12,520 nt of DNA from JALYXS01 sp051003795 (GTDB lineage: Bacteria > Acidobacteriota > Terriglobia > Bryobacterales > Bryobacteraceae). Shown piece after piece: positions 1 to 6,755 of this stretch (its first letter is position 1; each line of letters opens with the position of its first letter). The notes below the pieces were generated by a model. That model had not been told where the DNA came from, did no database searches, and was given only the letters and a program-made list of their open reading frames with translations. The stretch lies in the NCBI GenBank assembly GCA_051003795.1, contig JBPCKZ010000026.1:1-12520 (forward strand). The letters run 5' to 3'. The position numbers and the translations under genes are program-made.

Positions 1-2
1 TC

Positions 3-1505
3 ATGCGCCTATACGCGCCCGCGGCTCCCGGCATCACGGGGCTCGTACGCGCCGAATTTATCCCGGACGCGAAAGCAACCACCATGCCTCTGGCGGATCG
101 AGGCCACATTCCCTATCCGGTCGTCAAAGCCGGCGATCTCACCGTGCGCGACCGCATCGACTCTCCGCGCCGCACGATTCCAAGCGACCGATGGAGCTTA
201 GTAAACGGCACGGAGATCGAGAGCACGGCGGGTTTCGAGCCGGGAAAGATTTACGAGTTTGTGTACACCTCGAAAGATCCCGTGCTGGTCGGCCTCGGTC
301 CAGCCGCCGTGCGCGACTTCATCTCATTCCTGAAGTACGGCGTTCCCGGCGACACCGTGCTGGGCGGGACCGTGCTGGGCGAACAGCGGCAATTCATCAA
401 GCGCTCCTACGGCTTCGGCGTCTCCCAAAGCGGGCGCTTTCTTCGCAAGTTTCTCTATGACGGTTTCAACGCCGATGAGAAACAACGCAAGGTGTTCGAC
501 GGCGTGCTGGCGCATGTCGCGGGCGCGGGCCGCGGCAGCTTCAATCACCGGTTCGCGCAACCCTCGCGGGACGCGCACCCTTTCATGAATCTGCTCTATC
601 CCACCGATATTTTTCCGTTCACGGACCTCGATGAGACCGATCCCGCTACCGGCATTACCGACGGTCTGCTGGATCACGCCGTCGCCGTGCCGAAGATTTT
701 TTATACGAATTCGTCTTATGAATACTGGGGCCGGGCGGCCGGGCTGATCCACACCGAGCCGGACGGGAAAAAAGACGCGCCCCTTCCCGATTCCACGCGC
801 ATCTATTTCTTTGCCGGCGGACAGCACGGGCCCGCGGCTTTTCCGCCGCAACGCAATCACACGCAGAATTTGAACGATCCGGACGATTACCGCTGGTCGA
901 TGCGCGCGCTTCTCATCGCGATGGATAAGTGGGTGAAGGACGGCGACGCGCCGCCTCCCTCGCGGTATCCCAAGGCCGGTGAGGACAAGCTCGTCGCGCC
1001 GGGCGCGATTCAATTTCCGAAGATCCCCGGAATCGCATTTCCCACCCGGCCGGAGCGGGCTTGGCATGTGGACTACGGTCCGGAATTTCAGAAGGAGCGG
1101 GTCGCGACCATCGAGCCGCCCAAGCTTGGCAAGCCTTTTCCGGCCTTGCTGCCGCAGGTGGATCGCGATGGAAACGACGTCGGCGGAATTCGAATGCCGG
1201 AGGTTGCCGTGCCGCTTGCGACGTATACCGGTTGGAATCTGCGGTCTCCGGAGATCGGCGCGCCAGACGAGTTATTCAGCATGCAGGGATCGTTTATCCC
1301 GTTCGCGCGCACCAAGGCGGAGCGGGAGAAGAAAGGCGACCCCAGATTGTCGATCGAAGAGCGATACGGGAGCCGCCAGGAATATCTGGATAAAGTAACC
1401 GCGGCCGCGAACGATTTAGCGCGGAGCGGCTACTTGCTTCAGCGCGACGTTCCGAGCGTGGTCGAGCGCAGCGCGACGGAGTGGGATTATTTAGCCGCTA
1501 AATAG
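3..1505 (+). CDS. Alpha/beta hydrolase domain protein (Abhydrolase_10-like), 5' end outside window
   Basis: At least 500 residues of a large alpha/beta-hydrolase-fold protein. The visible ATG at position 3 is probably internal, because the frame is open to the window edge and the first residues read as mid-domain, so the gene most likely begins upstream. The nucleophile elbow is seen as FGVSQSGR at about residues 138-145. It follows the small-x-Nu-x-small pattern with Ser141 as the likely nucleophile, followed by a helix (FLRKFLYDGF). Other family-like stretches are AHVAGAGRGSFNHRFAQPS near residue 170 and a GGQHGP segment near residue 273 that could supply the catalytic His. Members of this family are mostly uncharacterised predicted esterases or hydrolases of soil bacteria, often secreted; any signal peptide here would lie outside the window. 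The substrate is unknown. The TAG stop is followed 11 bases later by the zinc-finger gene, so the two may be co-transcribed. I am confident in the fold and not in the substrate. Confidence 0.8.
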   Translation: MRLYAPAAPGITGLVRAEFIPDAKATTMPLADRGHIPYPVVKAGDLTVRDRIDSPRRTIPSDRWSLVNGTEIESTAGFEPGKIYEFVYTSKDPVLVGLGPAAVRDFISFLKYGVPGDTVLGGTVLGEQRQFIKRSYGFGVSQSGRFLRKFLYDGFNADEKQRKVFDGVLAHVAGAGRGSFNHRFAQPSRDAHPFMNLLYPTDIFPFTDLDETDPATGITDGLLDHAVAVPKIFYTNSSYEYWGRAAGLIHTEPDGKKDAPLPDSTRIYFFAGGQHGPAAFPPQRNHTQNLNDPDDYRWSMRALLIAMDKWVKDGDAPPPSRYPKAGEDKLVAPGAIQFPKIPGIAFPTRPERAWHVDYGPEFQKERVATIEPPKLGKPFPALLPQVDRDGNDVGGIRMPEVAVPLATYTGWNLRSPEIGAPDELFSMQGSFIPFARTKAEREKKGDPRLSIEERYGSRQEYLDKVTAAANDLARSGYLLQRDVPSVVERSATEWDYLAAK

Positions 1506-1516
1506 GAACCGGTGAC

Positions 1517-1813
1517 ATGAAGACTTGCGAGCATTTGAAGGAAGCCGAGGATCTCCAGCCTTCCCGGCACGTTTGTGAAGACTGCGTCAAGACTGGCGAT
1601 TCGTGGGTGCATCTGCGGATTTGCTTGAGCTGCGGCCACGTCGGTTGTTGCGATTCATCGAAGAATAAACACGCGACCAAACATTTCCACGCATCGCGGC
1701 ACCCGATGATTCGTTCGATTGAGCCGGGCGAGCGTTGGGGCTGGTGTTACGTCGATGAGTTGCAGTACGATTTGTCGAACGGAGTGAAACACGCTCGGGT
1801 CGACGAGGCGTGA
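1517..1813 (+). CDS. UBP-type zinc finger protein
   Basis: A 98-residue stand-alone zf-UBP (BUZ-type) domain. All expected metal ligands are present: Cys4/His6, Cys20/Cys23, Cys36/Cys39, Cys44, and His52, His56, His62. The conserved aromatic tail WGWCYVDE follows. In eukaryotes this fold binds the C-terminal Gly-Gly of ubiquitin in deubiquitinases and HDAC6. In bacteria the domain is found alone or beside thioredoxin-reductase-like proteins, and to my knowledge its ligand is not established. The ATG is preceded by a purine-rich GGAACCGGTGAC stretch that can serve as a ribosome binding site. The stop overlaps the GTG start of the next gene in a GTGA arrangement, which implies translational coupling and joint function with that flavoprotein. 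No ubiquitin-like protein, E1-like enzyme or JAB protease is visible nearby. Domain call is firm; role is unknown. Confidence 0.88.
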   Translation: MKTCEHLKEAEDLQPSRHVCEDCVKTGDSWVHLRICLSCGHVGCCDSSKNKHATKHFHASRHPMIRSIEPGERWGWCYVDELQYDLSNGVKHARVDEA

Positions 1814-3039
1814 GCGATTCCGAAAAAGTACGGATTCTCGGAAACCGCGGCTCGGCGGACGCTTACACCATCCGCGACTTCCTGCAACGCAGCGATGTTC
1901 CGTTCGAATGGACCGAGCTGGCAAGCGATGAGCCGGATTCGGGCGGCGCCCGGCTCCCGGTTTGTATATTTCCCGATGGCAGCCGGATCGAACGCCCGAC
2001 CATTCGTCAGATAACGGAGAAGCTGGGATGGTTTCACGATGCCGCGCGTTCGGAATACGATCTGGCCATTTATGGCGCCGGCCCTGCGGGCTTGAGTGCG
2101 GCAGTCTATGGCGCTTCCGAAGGGCTGAAGACAATCGCGATCGAGCGTTCCGCGATAGGGGGCCAAGCCGGCACAAGTTCGAAGATCGAAAACTATTTGG
2201 GTTTCCCCGGCGGTATCAGCGGCGCGGAACTGGCCGAGCGCGCGCGAGAGCAGGCCTGCCGCTTTGGAGCCGAGATTTTGATAGCCCGCGAAGGCGTGCG
2301 CGGTGAATTCCTCCCGGACAAAGGCGTCGGATATCTGGCCGATGGAACGAAGATCATCGCGCGAGCGGCGCTATGCGCAACGGGTGTTGCCTACCGCCGG
2401 CTCGATTTGCCCGGAGAAGACGAGTTCCTCGGCGCCGGCATCTATTACGGAGCGGGCGCGAGCGAGGCGTCGCTATGCGGCAATGAGCATGTTTTGGTGG
2501 TCGGAGGCGGAAATTCGGCAGGCCAGGCGGCCATGCACTTCTCCCGGTTTGCGCGCAAGGTCAGCGTCGTCATCCGCGGCAAGTGTCTCAAAAGCACTCT
2601 TTCCACGTACTTGGTCGATCGCATTATGGCAGCGCCCAACATCGAGGTCCGTTCATCAACCGAGATCACTGCCCTCGATGGAGATTCCGGCCTGCGTGCG
2701 ATCACTTTGACAAATCGGGCCACAGGCGAACAGGAGAAGATAGATACGCGCTGGTTGTTTGTTTGTATTGGGGGGGCGCCGCATACGGATTGGGCGGCGG
2801 AAGCCGGCATCGTACGCGATGAAGGCGGGTACCTGGTGACCGGGCCGGATCTGATTCGACGCGGCGAGAGGCCGCCGACGTGGCCTCTCGATCGCGATCC
2901 GTACTACCTAGAGACAAGCCAGCCCGGTCTGTTCGCGGCCGGCGATGTGCGTCACGGTTCAATCAAACGGTGTGCTTCGGCGGTGGGCGAGGGCGCCATG
3001 GCCGTAGCTTTCATTCATCAGTATCTGGCGGGAGGGTAG
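1810..3039 (+). CDS. Thioredoxin-reductase-like FAD/NAD(P) oxidoreductase with N-terminal glutaredoxin-like domain, lacking CxxC
   Basis: A 409-residue flavoprotein. Residues about 5-75 look like a glutaredoxin/thioredoxin-type fold (VRILGNRGS..., then RLPVCIFPDGS), but the usual active-site cysteines are absent (GNRGSADAY). From about residue 84 comes the two-dinucleotide-binding-domain reductase: FAD motif GAGPAGLSAA at 89-98, NAD(P) motif VVGGGNSAGQAA from about 230, and a C-terminal FAD contact AAGDVRHGSIKRCASAVGEG from about 376. Where classical thioredoxin reductases carry CATC just before the NADPH motif, this protein reads YYGAGASEASLCG (about 212-224) with only one Cys (223). It therefore should not reduce thioredoxin by the classical dithiol relay. 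Electron acceptor and substrate are unknown. The GTG start overlaps the zinc-finger stop by four bases, so the two proteins are probably made together. The fold is secure. 'Thioredoxin reductase' would be a misleading functional name. Confidence 0.85.
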   Translation: MSDSEKVRILGNRGSADAYTIRDFLQRSDVPFEWTELASDEPDSGGARLPVCIFPDGSRIERPTIRQITEKLGWFHDAARSEYDLAIYGAGPAGLSAAVYGASEGLKTIAIERSAIGGQAGTSSKIENYLGFPGGISGAELAERAREQACRFGAEILIAREGVRGEFLPDKGVGYLADGTKIIARAALCATGVAYRRLDLPGEDEFLGAGIYYGAGASEASLCGNEHVLVVGGGNSAGQAAMHFSRFARKVSVVIRGKCLKSTLSTYLVDRIMAAPNIEVRSSTEITALDGDSGLRAITLTNRATGEQEKIDTRWLFVCIGGAPHTDWAAEAGIVRDEGGYLVTGPDLIRRGERPPTWPLDRDPYYLETSQPGLFAAGDVRHGSIKRCASAVGEGAMAVAFIHQYLAGG

Positions 3040-3056
3040 CCCGAAGGCCCTATCCC
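3034..3056. terminator. Possible bidirectional hairpin between convergent genes
   Basis: The two convergent stops are 10 bases apart. The sequence from GGGTAG to CTATCCC can fold into an imperfect stem: GGG/CCC, then TAG/CTA with a bulged T, and an inner CC/GG closing a CGAA loop. It covers both stop codons and has no T-tract on either side, so it is at best a weak or factor-assisted terminator, or simply a stabilising 3' structure. Seen by eye only; no folding energy was computed. Confidence 0.25.
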
Positions 3057-5347
3057 ATAACCAGCCGCAGCAATTCGGCCTCGTTTTCGATCTCCACGCG
3101 GATCTTCAGCCAGAACAGTTTGACGGGCTCCACAATCGCATCCCACTCCTCGCACAGATTTACGGAATCTTTTTCGGTGGTGAGCAGCGCTTCAATTCCC
3201 GCGGCCTGCCCCTGTTGCGCGATGCGGCGAATTTCACGCGGGGTGTACATGTGATGATCCCCGAACTCCAGGCAATCGATCGGATGAATTTGAAGTTGCG
3301 CCAGCGTCCGCCAAAACGATTTCGGATTCCCCAGTCCGCAAAAGGCGATCGATGGGCTAGGCACGTCAGGCAAGGCTCTTAGTTCCCCGGTCGCGTTGTC
3401 CACCCAATGTTCAGGAACGATGCGCGATCGAAAAATCGGCGCGCGTGGATTGATCTCACGCAAGCGATGCTCGATGCCCGCTACGGCATTCCGCAAGTCG
3501 GATCGCGTGATCACGAAAACATCCGCGCGCTTCAGGCCTTCGGGCGGTTCCCGCAATCTTCCGAGTGGAAGCATCTCGCATTCGCCAAATGGATCGAGCG
3601 CATCGATCAACACGATGTCCAGATCGCGCGCGAGGCGCAGATGCTGGAAGCCGTCGTCGAGAATTATCACGTCCACCGGGAAGCGTTCCTCGAGCAGCCG
3701 CCCCGTCTCGTGGCGGTCCGCGCCAATGCCCAAATAAGCGGCGCCGGATCGCAGGAACATCTGCGGTTCGTCTCCGGTGTGCCCGACGAAAGTTTTTGTG
3801 CCGGGCTCGAGCAGCAGATTGCGATTTGGCGACTGCCGGCCATAGCCGCGGCTCAATATCCCCGGCATGCGGCCCACGTTCCTCAGTTGCTCGGCGATCT
3901 GCAACACCATCGGCGTCTTGCCCGTTCCTCCCGTCGTGATATTTCCGACGCTGACCACGCGCGAGCGAAGCCGCCGCTGGTCTCTAACAGACCGCGCGCG
4001 ATTCCATGCGCTCCCCCATTGCCACAATTTCGACAGGCACCAAAGCAGCATGCGAACCGGCAGCGCGGCCCGATAACAAGGCTCCGTCCGCGCATGCAAC
4101 GCCAGAATCGCGCGGGCGGCGCTATCGGTCGCGCCGGTGCGGGAAGTCGCGCGCTCCCGAGCACGATTTCCGATTTGAGTGTCGTTCGCGGCGGACGCGA
4201 TGGCGGCGCCGAGTTCCGCTGGACTCTCGATTTGGATCAATGCGTTGTGCGCGCGGAAATCGTCCGTAATCTGGCGAAAATTTTCCATGTGCGGTCCCAC
4301 GACGATAGGCTTTCCGAAAAAGGCCGGTTCGAGGATATTGTGTCCGCCGCGATTCACCAGCGTTCCGCCCATGAAGACGACGCGGGCGAGCGCGAACAAT
4401 CCGGCCAGCTCGCCGATGGTATCGAGCAAGAGCACGTCCGCTCGCGAACCTGGCCCGAGCCGCGAGCGTCGCGCGAAAGGGATCCGCGCTTTCGATAGTT
4501 TGCTCGCGGCTTCGTCGAAGCGCTCCGGCTTGCGCGGCGCGAGCAGAAGCTTCCACCCCGGAAGCTGGCGGAAGGCTTCGATTACAAAATCCTCCTCGGC
4601 GGAGGAGCCATCGGCCGTGGTACTGGCGGCGATTAGAACATCCGCGCCGTCGAAGAAGCGGGCGATCGCGGGGTCGCATTCGCGGGTCTCGAAATCGTAT
4701 TTCAAATTTCCGCCTACGTCCACGCGATCGGGCGGCGCGCCGGAACAAATGAATCGCTCCCGCATCGCCCCGCTTTGAGCCAGGATTATTTGAGGCTGCC
4801 GCAGGACCGCGGTGAAAAACCACCGCATCGCCGTATAGCGGCGGGCCACGCGATCCGAGATCCGCCCATTCACAATCGCCAGCGCCGCGCCGGTTCTACG
4901 CGTTTCCCGGAAAAGATTGGGCCAGATTTCGGTTTCGAGTACCACAACCACCGACGGCCGCAGCATCCGCAGCACGCGCCGGACGATGAATACGAAATCG
5001 ATGGGCGCGTAGAAGATTCCGGCCGTCAACTCGCGCAATTTCCGTTCGGCGGTGTCCCGGCCCGAAAGCGTGGAAGTGGAAACGAAAATCGGAATTCCCG
5101 GGAGAGCGGCGCGCAGGCGGCGTACCAGCTCGATCGATGTAATCACTTCCCCCACGGAGACGGCGTGCAACCAGATTGCGCCGGACTGTGGCTGCTTATA
5201 CGCGCGGGGAAGGAATCCGAGCCGCTGCCATAGCGTGTCGAAGTAGCCTGGGCGGCGAGCCGAACGGAACAGGAAATAGAATAAGAGCAGCGGTCCCGCA
5301 AGCGCCTGAGTGCAACGATAAAGGAAGTAGATGACTTTCGTCTTCAA
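3050..5347 (-). CDS. waaA-lpxK: Fused Kdo transferase (WaaA/KdtA) and tetraacyldisaccharide 4'-kinase (LpxK)
   Basis: A single 765-residue reading frame with two lipid A enzymes. Residues about 1-415 are 3-deoxy-D-manno-octulosonate transferase: an N-terminal membrane-anchor helix (VIYFLYRCTQALAG...), the HAVSVGE motif with the likely catalytic base Glu67, and the donor-site GGHNILEPAFFGKPIVVGPH stretch. Residues about 424-765 are LpxK: its own membrane-associated helix (MLLWCLSKLWQWG), the Walker A P-loop GGTGKTP (Lys477), and DDGFQHLRLARDLD at 564 onward. LpxK makes lipid IVA, which WaaA then glycosylates, so the fusion joins consecutive steps at the inner face of the cytoplasmic membrane. 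I chose the TTG at 5347 because it puts the anchor helix at the N-terminus as in WaaA. A longer frame to a TTG at 5395 exists, but that TTG coincides with a -35 box. The gene has no same-strand neighbour within 2 kb on either side in this window. Confidence 0.93.
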   Translation of the reverse strand: MKTKVIYFLYRCTQALAGPLLLFYFLFRSARRPGYFDTLWQRLGFLPRAYKQPQSGAIWLHAVSVGEVITSIELVRRLRAALPGIPIFVSTSTLSGRDTAERKLRELTAGIFYAPIDFVFIVRRVLRMLRPSVVVVLETEIWPNLFRETRRTGAALAIVNGRISDRVARRYTAMRWFFTAVLRQPQIILAQSGAMRERFICSGAPPDRVDVGGNLKYDFETRECDPAIARFFDGADVLIAASTTADGSSAEEDFVIEAFRQLPGWKLLLAPRKPERFDEAASKLSKARIPFARRSRLGPGSRADVLLLDTIGELAGLFALARVVFMGGTLVNRGGHNILEPAFFGKPIVVGPHMENFRQITDDFRAHNALIQIESPAELGAAIASAANDTQIGNRARERATSRTGATDSAARAILALHARTEPCYRAALPVRMLLWCLSKLWQWGSAWNRARSVRDQRRLRSRVVSVGNITTGGTGKTPMVLQIAEQLRNVGRMPGILSRGYGRQSPNRNLLLEPGTKTFVGHTGDEPQMFLRSGAAYLGIGADRHETGRLLEERFPVDVIILDDGFQHLRLARDLDIVLIDALDPFGECEMLPLGRLREPPEGLKRADVFVITRSDLRNAVAGIEHRLREINPRAPIFRSRIVPEHWVDNATGELRALPDVPSPSIAFCGLGNPKSFWRTLAQLQIHPIDCLEFGDHHMYTPREIRRIAQQGQAAGIEALLTTEKDSVNLCEEWDAIVEPVKLFWLKIRVEIENEAELLRLVMG

Positions 5348-5936
5348 ACGCCTGATTCTTTTGACGAGTATAGCGGCAGCGTTTGCGGCCGACAAGGAAA
5401 AGCCTAAGTTCGAAGTGGCTCCGGCGCGCGACTATCCGCATCACCAGACCAACGATAAGGTTACCGTCGCGGCGAGCGTGTTCGAGACCGGCGAGCAAGC
5501 CGAGGCCGCGTTCGGCAAAGATAATCCGTATCGATACGGAATTCTGCCGGTGCTGGTCGTGATTCAGAACGACGGCGCGGACGCCATTCGCGTGGATCGC
5601 CTGAAGGTGGAGTACGTCGCGCCCGATCGATCTCGAATCGAGAACACGCCCGCGCAGGATTTGCGGTATCTGAGATCCGGCAAGAAGCCCAAAATGGTTC
5701 CCACGCCGATTGGCGGAGTGCATATCGGCAAGAACAAGCAGCCGATGAGCGGATGGGAAATCGAAGGACGCGGGTTCCTGGCGCGAGTGATTCCGCCCGG
5801 CCAATCCGCAAGCGGGTTTTTCTATTTTCAGACGGGCCACCGGAGCGGATCGACGCTTTACCTGGCGGGCATGGAAGACGAAAATACCGGCAAAGAGCTT
5901 CTATATTACGAGATTCCGCTCGAAGGCGTGAAGTAA
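5331..5936 (+). CDS. Secreted protein of unknown function
   Basis: A 201-residue protein that I do not recognise. It starts with a clear Sec-type signal peptide (MTFVFKRLILLTSIAAAFA, probable cleavage before ADKEKP), so it should be exported to the periplasm or anchored nearby. The ATG has a good AAGGAAG ribosome binding site just upstream. The mature part is rich in predicted beta-strands. The segment LPVLVVIQNDGADAIRVDRLKVEYV (about 83-107, alternating hydrophobic) and a later VIPPGQSASGFFYFQT stretch resemble beta-sandwich proteins that carry a 'conserved force-free strand plus Pro-Gly turn' layout. No cysteines, metal motifs or enzyme motifs are evident. It opens a tightly spaced run with the TPM protein 16 bases downstream, so it may serve the same envelope process. 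Its 5' end overlaps the start of the divergent waaA-lpxK gene. Reality as a gene is well supported; function is open. Confidence 0.78.
   Translation: MTFVFKRLILLTSIAAAFAADKEKPKFEVAPARDYPHHQTNDKVTVAASVFETGEQAEAAFGKDNPYRYGILPVLVVIQNDGADAIRVDRLKVEYVAPDRSRIENTPAQDLRYLRSGKKPKMVPTPIGGVHIGKNKQPMSGWEIEGRGFLARVIPPGQSASGFFYFQTGHRSGSTLYLAGMEDENTGKELLYYEIPLEGVK
5367..5395 (-). promoter_or_regulatory. Sigma70-like promoter for waaA-lpxK
   Basis: Read on the minus strand, TTGTCG (5395-5390, 4 of 6 to TTGACA) is followed after exactly 17 bases by TATACT (5372-5367, 5 of 6 to TATAAT). Transcription would begin near 5360, about 13 bases before the TTG start at 5347, with a short AGG-containing leader. The site lies wholly within the signal-peptide coding region of the divergent gene at 5331. 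It argues against the longer start at 5395. Pattern match by eye; no transcript evidence. Confidence 0.4.
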
Positions 5937-5952
5937 ACTGAAGCGGCCTCAA

Positions 5953-6741
5953 ATGAACTCAATCGTGCGCGCCGCGCTGCTGGCGTGCCTCTGTACTCAA
6001 CTGCAAGCCGTCGACTGGAAGGCATTGAAGCCGCAAGGCTACGTCAGCGACTTCGCCGGCGTGATCGACGCGGATAGCAAGGCCAAGCTCGAACAATACT
6101 GCACGGCAGTGGAAAAATCGACCGGCGTGCAGATGGCGCTGGTCACGGTTAAGACCCTTGAAGGCGAACCGATCGAAGATGTCGCGAACGACATTTTCCG
6201 TTCGTTCGGCGTTGGCAAGAAGGGCAAGGACGACGGCGTCATGCTTCTCTTGGCGGTTGACGACCATCGCAACAGGCTCGAAGTGGGCGGTGGATTGGGC
6301 GGCGTTTTGCCGGACGCGATGGATGGGCTGGTGCTCGAAGCGATGCGCCCGGCGTTGCGCCAAGGGCAGTACGGACCGGCGTTGATCTCGGCGGCGGATA
6401 GCATCGGGTCGACCATCGCGAACGCAAAGGGCGTAACTCTCGCGGTAAACCTTCCTCGACAGACGACTTATCGGCAGCAGGATTCGGGCGGAATTCCCTG
6501 GCCGCTGATTCTGGGCGGCGTCGTATTGCTGCTGTTTCTCATGCGCGCGGGCAGCGGGCGCGGTGGAGGCGGATTCTGGACAGGCATGCTGCTCGCCAAC
6601 ATGCTTGGCGGCGGTGGATATCGGGGCGGTAGTGGCGGAGGCGGGTTCGGGGGCTTTGGCGGCGGCGATGGAGGAGGCGGCGGATTTGGGGGATTCGGCG
6701 GCGGCGATTCCGGAGGCGGCGGTGCCTCGGGCAGTTGGTAA
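5953..6741 (+). CDS. TPM-domain membrane protein (YgcG family) with Gly-rich tail
   Basis: A 262-residue protein. The signal peptide (about 1-19, ending LQAVD) leads to a TPM domain at about 28-155, with the typical opening GYVSDFAGVID and later LEVGGGLGGVLPDAM. A membrane segment follows at about 182-197 (PWPLILGGVVLLLFLM), then a low-complexity Gly-rich C-terminus (about 200-262) ending GGGGASGSW. This architecture is that of YgcG-type proteins: periplasmic TPM domain, one helix, Gly-rich cytoplasmic or surface tail. TPM domains have been linked to acid phosphatase activity in plants and to photosystem II repair; the bacterial role is not established. TPM proteins frequently neighbour LemA, as here with one gene between. 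Spacing to the upstream gene is 16 bases, and the start has only a weak upstream GAAG. The next gene begins 14 bases past the TAA. Confidence 0.9.
   Translation: MNSIVRAALLACLCTQLQAVDWKALKPQGYVSDFAGVIDADSKAKLEQYCTAVEKSTGVQMALVTVKTLEGEPIEDVANDIFRSFGVGKKGKDDGVMLLLAVDDHRNRLEVGGGLGGVLPDAMDGLVLEAMRPALRQGQYGPALISAADSIGSTIANAKGVTLAVNLPRQTTYRQQDSGGIPWPLILGGVVLLLFLMRAGSGRGGGGFWTGMLLANMLGGGGYRGGSGGGGFGGFGGGDGGGGGFGGFGGGDSGGGGASGSW
6643..6708 (+). repeat. Two-copy 27-base repeat coding GFGGFGGGD
   Basis: Positions 6643-6669 and 6682-6708 both encode the nine-residue unit GFGGFGGGD, separated by a 12-base Gly-rich spacer. The copies differ mainly at third codon positions. This lies in the Gly-rich tail of the TPM protein and suggests expansion by local duplication; such tails vary in length between relatives. 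Confidence 0.8.
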
Positions 6742-6755
6742 GATCGGAAGTCCGA

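Noticed and set aside
354..381. Direct repeat of 13 bases (ACCGTGCTGGGCG) at 354-366 and 369-381
   Set aside because: In-frame duplication giving TVLGGTVLG within the hydrolase. Too short and isolated to be a mobile element or regulatory array.
324..1067. Minus-strand open frame (247 codons) opposite the alpha/beta hydrolase
   Set aside because: Arg-rich, no motif, fully covered by a recognised hydrolase with its nucleophile elbow. Treated as a shadow.
1517..3039. A bacterial ubiquitin-like conjugation system suggested by the UBP zinc finger
   Set aside because: No ubiquitin-like protein with a terminal Gly-Gly, no E1/E2-like enzyme and no JAB protease is encoded in the window. The neighbour is a flavoprotein.
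3407..4498. Long plus-strand open frame (363 codons) opposite waaA-lpxK
   Set aside because: It lies wholly antisense to a gene with intact motifs in both domains. Its composition is Arg/Ala-rich without recognisable domains, which is typical of antisense open frames in GC-rich DNA.
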